NCBI GenBank assembly: GCA_964652195.1 | Contig: CAZZBB010000052.1 | Span: 46,565-110,564, forward strand | Reading direction: 5' to 3' | Length of the DNA stretch: 64,000 nt | From: MSPOR6 sp964652195 | Lineage (GTDB): Bacteria > Poribacteria > WGA-4E > WGA-3G | Shown: positions 44,551 to 53,686 of the stretch, in pieces | Position numbering within the stretch: the stretch's first letter is position 1 | How the letters are laid out: each line of letters opens with the position of its first letter | Position numbers and translations under genes: made by a program | The notes under the pieces: model-generated | Database searches by the model: none | What the model was told of the DNA's origin: nothing | Seen by the model: the letters and a program-made list of their open reading frames with translations, nothing else

Positions 44551-44883
44551 TTTTTACTCCTTACATTCAATGTATAATTATACGTTAGCAAGATAATTAT
44601 AGTTCTAAATTATATAGGATGAGAAATTATATGTCAACTAAATGTTATAATCTTGATATGTACTTGCTCAAAATATTAGAGGTAGCTGGGTAAGAAAATG
44701 CATATTTTGATGTTTTTTGTCTTTTTAACCTAATCTGTAGGTCTTATTTTTTCAGAACTTTCCTTTTTAGAAATAAACTGACGTTTTTGTTTAGCTATTC
44801 TTTAGTGGGTTATATGCAAATTCAGTCTATAATCTAAACGATTAAACGTAATTGAAATGTGGATGTTTACATCCATTATAGGC
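44551..44883. other. intergenic region, no gene seen
   Basis: AT-rich gap between the signalling operon and the IS element. No open frame, hairpin or repeat was supported. It should hold the promoter of the minus-strand STAS gene; TATAAT-like hexamers are too many here to choose one. Confidence 0.5.
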
Positions 44884-45715
44884 AGGACTTACGCAGTTTT
44901 TAAGATTATTGAAGGATTAGAGAGTTGATGTTTCATGTAATCATCTAATAACCCATTTTAAGGTCATAAACTGTACTTGATGTCCTTTTGGAAACTTTTT
45001 GATGTGCACCCGTTTCCCTTGACGGATTCCTGTTTGACTCCTAGATAAATCTCTTACTTGTTGGTGCGGTTGTTCACCATCTGTATCATTCACAAGTCGA
45101 TTACTCTTCAAGGGCATATAGTAAATCTTGGAAAGGCGTTCAATCGCTTTCATAACTTTCATTGACGCATACCAAGAATCCATCAGCACAGTCCGAAACG
45201 GGAGTTGTTTTTTGAACACAGCATTGTGCAACATATCCAGTAAATGGTCTATTTTGGTTTTACCATCATGATCTTTATCAAAAAGACGATAATCAATGAT
45301 CCAATATTCGTGTGTCTTTGGATTGACATATAGACAGGTGACAATACCGATGCCGAGTACTACTTTTTTGTCGCTACCACTCCATTGAGAACGGAGCACT
45401 TCAATCTTTTTGGCATACGGTTTAGGAAGCACAACATCGTCAAACACTATGTATCCACCCTCATCATATTCAATGTCATCTTTTACGGATTTCCAAAGTT
45501 CACTTGAAGAAATGTCTTCATTTCGTAAAAAACGATTGAGTTGATCGTGGCTCCATTTCTTTGTATGATTCGCAAAATAGGTTTGTGTCCAATTCGTGAA
45601 ACATGCTATCAAAAATTGACAATAATCGTAAAATAGGTTTTTCTGCTTTTGAGATTTTGTAAGTGTATTCATAATAGAATAGGATAACACAATTCAATAA
45701 AATTGCGTAAGTCCT
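44884..45715 (-). mobile_element. truncated IS701/IS4-like insertion sequence
   Basis: 832 bases with 17-base inverted ends AGGACTTACGCAGTTTT (44884-44900) and the complement of AGGACTTACGCAATTTT (45699-45715), 16 of 17 matching. One transposase frame fills the inside. The right part of the transposase gene (for the C-terminal third) is missing, yet both ends are kept, so it is an internal deletion derivative. No clear target duplication is visible. Confidence 0.8.
44941..45672 (-). CDS. truncated DDE transposase (IS701/IS4-like)
   Basis: 243 residues from the ATG at 45672 (MNTLTKSQKQ), preferred to an ATG six codons earlier that abuts the inverted end. WSHDQLNRFLR is the N-terminal domain; FDDVVLPKPY gives the first catalytic Asp and VLMDSWYAS the second. 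The protein stops after FMTLKWVIR, before the region that should hold the catalytic Glu (Y-x2-R-W-x-I-E type). Full-length relatives run to about 320-400 residues, so this copy should be inactive but may bind the ends. Confidence 0.8.
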   Translation of the reverse strand: MNTLTKSQKQKNLFYDYCQFLIACFTNWTQTYFANHTKKWSHDQLNRFLRNEDISSSELWKSVKDDIEYDEGGYIVFDDVVLPKPYAKKIEVLRSQWSGSDKKVVLGIGIVTCLYVNPKTHEYWIIDYRLFDKDHDGKTKIDHLLDMLHNAVFKKQLPFRTVLMDSWYASMKVMKAIERLSKIYYMPLKSNRLVNDTDGEQPHQQVRDLSRSQTGIRQGKRVHIKKFPKGHQVQFMTLKWVIR

Positions 45716-45842
45716 AATGGGTTACAAATTACATGGTTGTAACCCATAATTAACGAGATAACTAATAATACAACCAAGATTATATTAACAGCTTATGTTA
45801 GTCACCTGATAGTATTGTTTGTTTTCACAAATGTCCATATTC

Positions 45843-45902
45843 TGTAGGAGCGATCTCCGGATCGCGACCCATTCTAATCGGGAATCGGAGTTCCCTCCTA
45901 CA
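45843..45902. repeat. palindromic intergenic repeat (TGTAGGAG type), copy 2
   Basis: 60 bases starting TGTAGGAGCGATCTCCG and ending CGGAGTTCCCTCCTACA, related to 10694-10759. It lies in the gap 45716-46090 between the IS element and the next gene; nothing else was recognised in that gap. Confidence 0.65.
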
Positions 45903-46090
45903 TTTAAGACTGACAAGCGCTTGAAAACTAACGGAAATCAAACACAAAAGGACAAATATGTAAATTATTGTCATACTAAAATTTAACTAATACAGGCCGT
46001 AATTATAATTTCTCATTAAAAAAAGCTAAAGAATTCTGGGTTTCAAGTGATATATATATTATATAACATTTTAATTAAGGAGTGAAACTC

Positions 46091-46909
46091 ATGATAAAGA
46101 AAATGTATTGGGGGATCGTAACCCTCATAATTCTAATCATCGGTACCGGTGTATTCTTGCTGATACGGAATACAGATACTGACCCAAAAGATGTCTATAA
46201 ATACACCGAACCTGCAAGGAAAACACAAACCGAGACTGCAGAGAAACCGACTGCCAGACCAGGATACAAAATGGTGAAACATGATGACCACTGGCACGAA
46301 GTGCCAATATCTGAAACATCTGATACAGGACAACATGAACATGTTGCTGTAAAACCGAAACAAGCAATACGTTCTCAAGGTCGTCCTCTTAATATTAACT
46401 GGGAAGATCCGAAGTATCTGGACTGGACCGACCCTCGCACAGCGGAATCTTATCGCAACTACTACGGATTTGATCCACCCACAGAGACAGACTATTTCCA
46501 ACCCGTTCAGGATAACTTTGGCAACTGGATCAAGCATTACCGGAATACGTCTGTTGTTGTGAAATACGGTAAACGGGTCGGTTTTCGTCCGACCGTTGAA
46601 GAGTTGGCACGTTACAAGCGACTGCAAACAGAATTGGCACTTGCAAAGACACTGATTTTAGATAACGAACCGATACTGCTCATACAATCGATTCAACATG
46701 AAATACGGGAACTCGTTGACAGCGCACAAGGTGAAATCCCAACCTTAGTTCCGCGTGAAGGCATTTATTACGGTGATAAGCAAACTCCAGAAATGCGTCG
46801 GATACGATGTGCTGAAGCGGATAGAGCCCTCTATAAGCGTATGGGCATTGAACATCTGTATGAATTTTATGAAGTTGATCCCTATAAGGAGATAAAAAAT
46901 GACTATTGA
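46091..46909 (+). CDS. membrane-anchored His-rich protein of unknown function
   Basis: 272 residues from the ATG at 46091 (AAGGAG eight bases upstream; an in-frame GTG at 46082 lies inside that site). One N-terminal anchor (residues about 4-25, WGIVTLIILIIGTGVFLLI), then an external part with a Pro/Thr-rich linker and the motif GYKMVKHDDHWHEVPI followed by GQHEHVAV, which could bind metal. The rest (YLDWTDPRTAESYRNYYGF and a helical end) matches nothing I recognise. It overlaps the next gene by 11 bases. The DNA here is visibly richer in G and C than its surroundings, hinting at acquisition. Confidence 0.75.
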   Translation: MIKKMYWGIVTLIILIIGTGVFLLIRNTDTDPKDVYKYTEPARKTQTETAEKPTARPGYKMVKHDDHWHEVPISETSDTGQHEHVAVKPKQAIRSQGRPLNINWEDPKYLDWTDPRTAESYRNYYGFDPPTETDYFQPVQDNFGNWIKHYRNTSVVVKYGKRVGFRPTVEELARYKRLQTELALAKTLILDNEPILLIQSIQHEIRELVDSAQGEIPTLVPREGIYYGDKQTPEMRRIRCAEADRALYKRMGIEHLYEFYEVDPYKEIKNDY

Positions 46910-48239
46910 TTTTTGTAAACGAATCAAACCCTCTTTGATGTGTATCCTCGTTTTTCTGCTGTGTAGCATGTACATTCCTGCGTTAGCGGATGGTTTCACG
47001 GTAGATCATGTTACAATCAGCTCGAACCCTACAGATGGTACCACCTACAACGGTGATCGTAACATCGCCAGTGACACCAAGCGCATCAAGACCGAAATGT
47101 GGGATCCTGAGAAAGTGCCACCACTTATTACCTATACCATAAGTGCTTATGCCAAGGGTCCTGGTAAGTTGACGCTCTATTTAGGGCTTGGTGCGCGTAC
47201 ACTGGTTGTGGGTTCCTGGACAAGCGGTTCCCCACTGAACGATGGTGCAGGTACATACGAATTTTATACCAATCGTCTGAATGAAGACAATTACGATTTT
47301 GAAGGTGGTTATGATCCGCCGTATGACGATCAATGTGTTCCGTTTCTGAACGCAGGCTATCAATCTGAGGTTGTTGAGAGTATGAATAGTACGTTAAGTA
47401 TTGATGGTGGGTATGCGACGTTCAGCGGTATAGACACGCATGTTGGTGGTGCGAATACCACTCAGAAGAAGTTGGAGGCGAGTGCGGGTTGGAAAGCAGT
47501 CGGTGTGGATGCTGGCTATGCGTCGAGTTCTACAGAAAGTTGGATCTACCGTCCGGGTGCGACGAGTGAACCTGTGCCGCAGCCCTCGCTCAGTCTGAGT
47601 AGTAGTTTCTCTGTAGATTTAGATGATACGTTGGTTTCTGGGTCTGTCCAAAATCCACCCCCTGAACCATGTGTCCCTTGTGCTGGCTGCGGTGAGTATA
47701 TGGATCCTTCTAACGAGTTTGCGCACCGACGGCGGTGCTGGGCACCGAAACACCAGAATGACATGGAAGTAGTGCATTACTATATCTGTGTACCGGAGCA
47801 AGTTGAGTAACACAAGGAACGCACTTGTGGCAGGTGGGGGTGTGGCAAAAAATACCACAACTGTTCTCCGGATGATCCGATCTGTAACTGGTGGCCCTGG
47901 GAACATAGTGATGCAAGTATTGCCAGCACAAGCGATTCACCGGGGTTATCCCCTGCCGATGGTTCTTATGCTGCAAGCCTCGGTGGGTCGACCACTGCGA
48001 ATCTGACTACATCTGTCCCGTATGACACTGTCTACTGGTATGTTTTAAAACCGTGGCAGAGCGGTAATTACGGGACAAACGAAGCTACGGATTTTGGAGA
48101 TGGTTTGACCAACACCGCCTCGTTTGGTTACACGTTCCCCAGTGGCTCGATGCATACCGGGTCGTACAAGATCACAGCGTATATTTATACGGGGAATGAC
48201 AGTGTTCAAGAGTATAATTACACCGTCGCTGTGCAGTAA
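46899..48239 (+). pseudogene. secreted Cys-rich protein gene split by an in-frame TAA
   Basis: From the ATG at 46899 (AAGGAG nearby) a frame of 303 residues runs to a TAA at 47808-47810. It has a signal peptide (1-32, ending PALADG) and a C-terminal zinc-ribbon-like CVPCAGCGEYMD ... HRRRC. The same frame then continues without a stop for 142 more codons to 48239: HKERTCGRWGCGKKYHNC, then a beta-rich, Ser/Thr/Gly/Tyr-rich domain ending YNYTVAVQ. The Cys pattern runs across the stop, so the ancestor was probably one protein of about 446 residues. It may be a nonsense mutation, a sequencing error or suppressed readthrough. No family recognised; probably envelope or surface. Confidence 0.7.
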
Positions 48240-48264
48240 CTAACAGTGAATCTTAACCTTTACA

Positions 48265-48292
48265 GGCAGATATCCTTTATTGGGTATCTGCC
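48265..48292 (+). terminator. hairpin terminator after the secreted-protein gene
   Basis: GGCAGATATCC - TTTATT - GGGTATCTGCC, an 11-base-pair stem with one G-U pair, 26 bases after the distal stop codon at 48239. Only a short TT follows. Its place after the distal stop supports the idea that the gene originally ended there. The rest of the gap to 48700 shows no supported gene. Confidence 0.6.
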
Positions 48293-48700
48293 TTATGATA
48301 CCTACTTTCCGGATGCTGAAGCACTACAACCAGGACCTAAAAGCACAATATCCACTGAGGTTTGGTTAACTGCATCATAAAATAGAAGAAGGCTTGAGAC
48401 AACGATTAGCCAACTTACGCACCAGTTCAATGATTGTCGTATACGCGCCCGTTTCCATTGGGGTAGGCTGACATGATGCAGCAATAAGTTCGGAGGTCTT
48501 ACACTCGGAGTTTTCTTGAACCAATGTTTAGGACGAAAGTTGATGGCATTAAAGGATGTTGTCTACGCATAAAACTTACAGAATGGTATTTTATGTATTA
48601 CACAAAATTAATTTGCACAAGTCGTTAGTTTATATCTATGGTTCTATCAAAATTTAGAATTTCATTGTTAATAGAATTACAGTTAGATTCGTATTTTCAC

Positions 48701-48729
48701 TTGTAAAGCTCCGTAGAAATGATTATACT
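48701..48729 (+). promoter_or_regulatory. sigma-70-type promoter of radC
   Basis: TTGTAA (48701-48706), 17-base spacer, TATACT (48724-48729), 38 bases before the radC ATG. Confidence 0.55.
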
Positions 48730-48766
48730 TAAAACACTATTACATTATCTCAAAGAAAGAAACTAA

Positions 48767-49513
48767 ATGTATTCAGTTGACAAGATAAGAATAAAAGATC
48801 TACCAAAAGACGAACAACCACGCGAACGACTCTATAAACTTGGTCCATCTCAGTTAAAAACTTCTGAACTTATAGCCCTTATATTAAAAAGTGGTTTTAA
48901 AGGTACAACAGCTCTTCAACTCGGTGAACAGATCCTAACTACTTATGATAATGATCTTAAACGAATGTCAGAGAATAGACCCAAACAGTTTGAGTCAGTA
49001 AAAGGAGTGGGATCCGCCAAAGCAGCACAATTGGTCGCTGCATTTGAATTAGGCAGACGTTTAGCAAAATCACATTCCGAACGAATTAAAATAGGGTCAC
49101 CAAAGGATGTCGCTGATCATCTGATGCCAATTATGCGCGACCTACGTAAAGAGGTCGTTTGTGTAATGTGTCTTGATACGAAAGGTGGGGTGGCAAGTCA
49201 AGGAATTGCTGGAGACACCGACAATGAAGTCAGTTGGGGTAAGAAATTATCAGAGGAAACTGTGTTTGAAGGCACACTAAATGCAAGTGTTTTCCACCCA
49301 CGTGAGATTTTCAGATTTGCTATTGAGGAATCTGCAAATTCTATAGTCCTTGCCCATAATCATCCATCAGGGGATCCACAACCGAGTCAAGAAGACATTC
49401 GTGCTACAAAACAACTGATTGAGGCTGGTAATTATGTTGGTATTAAAGTATTAGATCATATAATAATTGGTGATGGTATCTTCTATAGTTTAAAGGAAGA
49501 AGGTGTTATTTAG
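48767..49513 (+). CDS. radC: RadC-family JAMM/MPN protein
   Basis: 248 residues. N-terminal helix-hairpin-helix (VKGVGSAKAAQLVAAFELGRR, about 78-98) and C-terminal JAMM metalloprotease-like fold with HNHPSGDPQPSQED (197-210) and the upstream Glu in VFHPREIFRFAI. Long described as a DNA-repair protein, though the biochemical role remains unsettled. An insert of about ten residues (GDTDNEVSWGKK) precedes the ETVFEGTLNAS strand. The end overlaps the convergent methyltransferase gene by eight bases. Confidence 0.9.
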   Translation: MYSVDKIRIKDLPKDEQPRERLYKLGPSQLKTSELIALILKSGFKGTTALQLGEQILTTYDNDLKRMSENRPKQFESVKGVGSAKAAQLVAAFELGRRLAKSHSERIKIGSPKDVADHLMPIMRDLRKEVVCVMCLDTKGGVASQGIAGDTDNEVSWGKKLSEETVFEGTLNASVFHPREIFRFAIEESANSIVLAHNHPSGDPQPSQEDIRATKQLIEAGNYVGIKVLDHIIIGDGIFYSLKEEGVI

Positions 49514-50243
49514 GGGCACGTTGCCTTAATACCTCATATAATAATACACCAGCAGTCACAGATACGTTCAAAGAACTGATTTGTCCCATCATAGGTATAT
49601 GCACCATATAGTCACATTTCTGTTTAACCAATCGACGTATTCCCTGACCTTCATTACCTAAAACAAGACATAGTGGTACTGTAAAATCAGCCGATGTATA
49701 AGGCTGATCCGCATCAACAGATGCACCTACGACCCAGACACCTACATCTATTAGTTTTTCTATTGTTTGTGCAAGGTTTGTCACCTTTGTTATTGGTGTA
49801 TTTTCTGCCCTACCAGCAGCTGCTTTATGTACTGCGGGTGTCATTTTCACTGCATTGTTTTTAGGTATTAACACAGCATCTGTTTGGGTAGCGTTTGCTG
49901 TCCTGAGGATCGCCCCGAAGTTTCTTGGATCTTGTATCTGATCTAACATCATAATAAGCGGAGGAACATCTTTTTTCTTCTTGATCTCTTCCATCAAAAC
50001 CGAAAAATCTGTATATTGAAATTCACTAATGTCAGCAATTACACCTTGATGGTTTGTATGATATCTATCAAGTTTGCTTCTCGAACAACGTTGGCAGGGA
50101 ATTCCTTTTTTCTTTGCTGCTTTAACGATTTCTTGAAGACGTGGATGCTGGTTGTCTTTAGCAACCCAAATTTGTTCTATAGTACGTGTATTGCTTAAGA
50201 TCGCTTCGATGACAGGATTTCTTCCGACAATTCGTTCGAGCAT
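49506..50243 (-). CDS. rlmB: 23S rRNA (guanosine-2'-O-)-methyltransferase, TrmH/RlmB family
   Basis: 245 residues. N-terminal substrate-binding domain (RNPVIEAIL near 7) and SPOUT knot with QIQDPRNFGAILRTANA, LVLGNEGQGIRRLV and IPMMGQISSLNVSVTAGVLLYE, the three motifs of TrmH-like 2'-O-methyltransferases. Length and the N-terminal domain favour RlmB, which methylates G2251 of 23S rRNA, over TrmH; the symbol is therefore a best fit. Confidence 0.88.
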   Translation of the reverse strand: MLERIVGRNPVIEAILSNTRTIEQIWVAKDNQHPRLQEIVKAAKKKGIPCQRCSRSKLDRYHTNHQGVIADISEFQYTDFSVLMEEIKKKKDVPPLIMMLDQIQDPRNFGAILRTANATQTDAVLIPKNNAVKMTPAVHKAAAGRAENTPITKVTNLAQTIEKLIDVGVWVVGASVDADQPYTSADFTVPLCLVLGNEGQGIRRLVKQKCDYMVHIPMMGQISSLNVSVTAGVLLYEVLRQRAPK

Positions 50244-50281
50244 TGTGTTACCTTAGTTATATAGAAACGAGTAGATAAATC

Positions 50282-50521
50282 TTAATTTCCACGGACAAAT
50301 TTTACATCTGGACCCCGAGGTGTTATTTTAATATCTGGGTCATCCTCCTGACATTGAACACAGGTTATGTCTCCAACGTTGGCATTTTCCATACGAGGAG
50401 CCAGTTTACCTAATTTAAAGACAAAACTTATCATTTCATCAGCATCTATTTTCTCCTCACAATTTCCGCATTGAATAACTTCCCCTTCTTTGAGTTTGGC
50501 TAATAATTCTGATGCTTTCAT
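50282..50521 (-). CDS. small zinc-ribbon-like protein
   Basis: 79 residues with two C-x2-C pairs (CGNCEEKID near 18-21 and CVQCQEDDP near 54-57) that could bind one zinc ion. The rest is acidic and Lys-rich with a FVFKLGKLAPRMENANVGD spacer. GGAG-rich DNA precedes the ATG. No family is recognised. It lies upstream of rlmB on the same strand (38-base gap) and could be cotranscribed. Confidence 0.65.
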   Translation of the reverse strand: MKASELLAKLKEGEVIQCGNCEEKIDADEMISFVFKLGKLAPRMENANVGDITCVQCQEDDPDIKITPRGPDVKFVRGN

Positions 50522-50648
50522 GTTACTTAGTCTCCTTAGTAATTAATACTATATAGTTCATTTATAGTATTTGTCTATACATACTTAACTAACCCTTCTT
50601 TACTGGAAGCAAAACTATATTAGAATGAACATAGTAAGAACAATTTCA

Positions 50649-52517
50649 CTATCCCAGAAAATAGCGTTCTTTCTTTTTTGCCTGTTTATATTCTTCATAA
50701 GCTTCTTTCGCACTATCTACATCTGATACTTCTGCTACTGGCACATCCCACCAAGATTCATATTGTGGTACGCTAACATCATAATCTACATCAATTGTTA
50801 CTACCGTTGTAATCGTAGCATCACGGGTTTCCTGTAATGCGGACTTTAGGCTTTGAACTGTAGTTGCTTCTATGACGTTTGCTCCAAGACTTTTTGCATT
50901 TGTAGCTAAATCCACCGGTAAGAAATCTCCATGTAATTCACCAGAATTAGGATCACGATAACGAAATCGTGTTGCAAAGCCCTGAGCCCCCGTAGCTTTA
51001 GATAAACCGCCGATACTACTATGTCCGTTGTTGTTAATTAGCACTATAATCAGTTTATAATCTTCTTGTATAGAAGTAATAATTTCTTGTGCCAACATAA
51101 GATACGATCCATCTCCTACAAGTACATATACATCACGGTTAGGATCTGCCATTTTTATACCCAATCCACCTGCAATTTCATACCCCATACAAGAGTATCC
51201 ATATTCCAGATGGAATTGTTTAGGATTACGAGTACGCCATAGTTTATGCAGATCTCCAGGAAGACTACCAGCAGCACAGACAATGACATCTTCAGGTTTT
51301 GAAAAGTCGTTGACTACACCAATTACCTCGCTTTGGGCAGGTAAAGGGTGATGGTTTATTCGGTATAAACGTTCTACCTCTTCTTCCCATTCTTCTTTAT
51401 AAACAGAAATACGATTTGTATAATCTCTATACACTTTATAATTTTTTAATGCATTAGTTAATTCTTTCAGAGTTTCTCGTGCATCTGCTACTAATGGAAG
51501 TGCTGAATGTTTAGCGGCATCAAACTCAGCGATATTGATATTTATAAATCGAACTTCAGGATTTTGGAATGCAGTTTTTGAGGCAGTGGTAAAATCACTT
51601 AATCTTGTACCAATTGCAATCACTAAATCAGCTTCACGGGCGAGTATATTTGCTCCAGGTGTCCCTGTAGCACCTATAGAACCAAGATTATTAGGATGAT
51701 CATAGTTAAGTGAACCTTTTCCGGCAAATGTTTCCCCAACCGGTATACCTGTTTGTTCTACAAACTTTGCTAAGTGTTCAGTTGCCTCACTATATATGAC
51801 ACCACCGCCTGCAATTATTACCGGTTGTTTACTTCGTGAAATCCAATCTATTGCGGTCTTAAGTAAATTTGTGTCAGGGCGAGGTCTTGGAATGGTATAT
51901 ACCCTTTTTTCAAACAACTGTTCTGGATATGGATACGCTTCTGCTTGAACATCTTGTGGTAATGCCAAAGTTACAGTACCGGTATCAACCTGAGAAGTGA
52001 GTACACGCATTGCCTCAGGTAAAGCAGTAATTATTTGTTCTGGACGGTTAATACGATCCCAATACCGAGAAATTGGTTTAAAACAATCATTTACAGAAAT
52101 ATCTTGAGAATTAGGGGATTCTAACTGTTGTAACACTGGTGCCACTAAGCGAGTTGAAAATATATCTCCAGGTAAGAGTAACACAGGCAAACGGTTTATT
52201 GTTGCTCCTGCAGCCCCTGTAAGCATGTTGGTTGCCCCTGGACCAATTGATGTAGTACAGGCAATAGTACTTAGACGATTACTCATTTTGGCATAAGCAG
52301 CAGCAGTATGTACCATGGATTGTTCATTACGTGTCTGGAAAAACCGGAAAGAATCAGAATATTGGTGTAAAGCCTGTCCTATTCCTGCTACATTCCCGTG
52401 TCCAAAAATACCAAACATTCCAGCGAAAAAGGCTGTTTCTTTTCTATCTCTCTCAACATATTGCTGTGTGAGATATTGCACAATAGCTTGCCCCATAGTT
52501 AGTTTTCGAGTTTTCAT
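50649..52517 (-). CDS. iolD: 3D-(3,5/4)-trihydroxycyclohexane-1,2-dione hydrolase
   Basis: 622 residues from the ATG at 52517 (MKTRKLTMGQAIVQYLTQQY), with AAGGAT upstream; a longer start would overlap iolC by 32 bases. Thiamine-diphosphate enzyme: FAGMFGIFGHGNVAGIGQAL near the N-terminus with the catalytic-site region, GPGATNMLTGAA, and the ThDP/Mg motif GDGSYLMLAQEI ... VLINNNG. It opens the ring of the dione made from scyllo/myo-inosose in inositol catabolism. It follows iolC by 34 bases. No other iol genes are in the window. Confidence 0.93.
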   Translation of the reverse strand: MKTRKLTMGQAIVQYLTQQYVERDRKETAFFAGMFGIFGHGNVAGIGQALHQYSDSFRFFQTRNEQSMVHTAAAYAKMSNRLSTIACTTSIGPGATNMLTGAAGATINRLPVLLLPGDIFSTRLVAPVLQQLESPNSQDISVNDCFKPISRYWDRINRPEQIITALPEAMRVLTSQVDTGTVTLALPQDVQAEAYPYPEQLFEKRVYTIPRPRPDTNLLKTAIDWISRSKQPVIIAGGGVIYSEATEHLAKFVEQTGIPVGETFAGKGSLNYDHPNNLGSIGATGTPGANILAREADLVIAIGTRLSDFTTASKTAFQNPEVRFININIAEFDAAKHSALPLVADARETLKELTNALKNYKVYRDYTNRISVYKEEWEEEVERLYRINHHPLPAQSEVIGVVNDFSKPEDVIVCAAGSLPGDLHKLWRTRNPKQFHLEYGYSCMGYEIAGGLGIKMADPNRDVYVLVGDGSYLMLAQEIITSIQEDYKLIIVLINNNGHSSIGGLSKATGAQGFATRFRYRDPNSGELHGDFLPVDLATNAKSLGANVIEATTVQSLKSALQETRDATITTVVTIDVDYDVSVPQYESWWDVPVAEVSDVDSAKEAYEEYKQAKKKERYFLG

Positions 52518-52551
52518 ATAATTTATCCTTATTATAGTTCTTGAAAATACG

Positions 52552-53553
52552 TTAAAATTCTTCCCGTTGTGCAATAAAGTCATTTACCTCTTCCATAGTA
52601 GGCATAAAGTTTGCGCATCCATGTCGTGTAACAACTATTGCCCCCGTAGCATTACCAAGTCGTGCTGCTTTTCTCCAATCCCATTCATTTAAGATACCAT
52701 AGATAAATCCACTGGCAAATGCATCTCCTGCTCCGAGTGTATTATATATCTCAACGGGATATGGTGGAGCATGAATAACATCGCCAGATTTCAGATGTAA
52801 TTCTGCACCATCACTTCCGCGCTTAACTACAAGTGTTTCTGGGCCTGATACAAGCATGTTAGCAATCGCTGTATTCAAATCTCCATGAATATTTGGGTTT
52901 GAGATTTGAGAGTGTTCAATTGATATATCAGAGATACTGGAAAGTGATGTTGCTTTTATTTCTTCTTCAGTACCAATCACAATATCTATATTATGTAAAG
53001 TATTCCGAATACTTATACCGTAAGCCCGTGGGTCATGCCATTGATCCGCACGAAAATCTAAGTCCAGAAACACCAAGCGTTCCAATTCTCTTGCTTGTTC
53101 AATAGCAAATAATGTAGCGCTTCGACTCGGCTCTTTACTAAGACCCGTTCCGGATATAAGTATAGCACGGCTATCGGCAATCGGAGATGCAATTACATCA
53201 TCAATCGTGAGTTCAATATCTGCACAATTATCTCTGTAATATATTAATGGAAACCGATCTGGTGGTTCAATCCCTAGTACAACAGCACTGGTACGGTAAC
53301 CCTCTTTAGTAACAATATACTGGGTTTCCACACCTTCCTTATTCAAGAACTTGATAAGAAATTCACCAACCGGATCATCCCCAATCGCTGTAAGTAGTAC
53401 AGAATTCAACCCCAGCCGTCGAGTACCAACACTGATATTTGTAGGACATCCTCCTACAAATGCACCAAAACTTCTGATTTCTGGGAATGGACTTCCAACG
53501 TCATTAGAATACAAATCTATGGAACTTCGTCCAATTGTGAGAATATCATACAT
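52552..53553 (-). CDS. iolC: 5-dehydro-2-deoxygluconokinase
   Basis: 333 residues, PfkB-type kinase. GGCPTNISVGTRRLGL near 33 (substrate loop) and NTLGAGDAFASGFIYG near 270 (catalytic Asp). DLYSNDVGSPF near 14 is typical of IolC. It phosphorylates 2-deoxy-5-keto-gluconate in the myo-inositol pathway. Linkage to iolD supports the assignment over other PfkB kinases. It is the promoter-proximal gene of the pair. Confidence 0.92.
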   Translation of the reverse strand: MYDILTIGRSSIDLYSNDVGSPFPEIRSFGAFVGGCPTNISVGTRRLGLNSVLLTAIGDDPVGEFLIKFLNKEGVETQYIVTKEGYRTSAVVLGIEPPDRFPLIYYRDNCADIELTIDDVIASPIADSRAILISGTGLSKEPSRSATLFAIEQARELERLVFLDLDFRADQWHDPRAYGISIRNTLHNIDIVIGTEEEIKATSLSSISDISIEHSQISNPNIHGDLNTAIANMLVSGPETLVVKRGSDGAELHLKSGDVIHAPPYPVEIYNTLGAGDAFASGFIYGILNEWDWRKAARLGNATGAIVVTRHGCANFMPTMEEVNDFIAQREEF

Positions 53554-53686
53554 TCGGTGTTCTACTAATTAAGTGGGGTTAGGGTAATTTGGTCAGGATT
53601 AATCTGGTTGTTCCTTAGCTCATTTATTGAGTGTTTCGAAGATATAATTAGATTTAGAATAAAAGGCAATTTCAGTAAGGGAAGGA

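Noticed and set aside
48302..48484. 60-residue minus-strand frame after the secreted-protein gene
   Set aside because: No ribosome site, no homology recognised, and a competing frame of similar length on the same strand; most likely chance.
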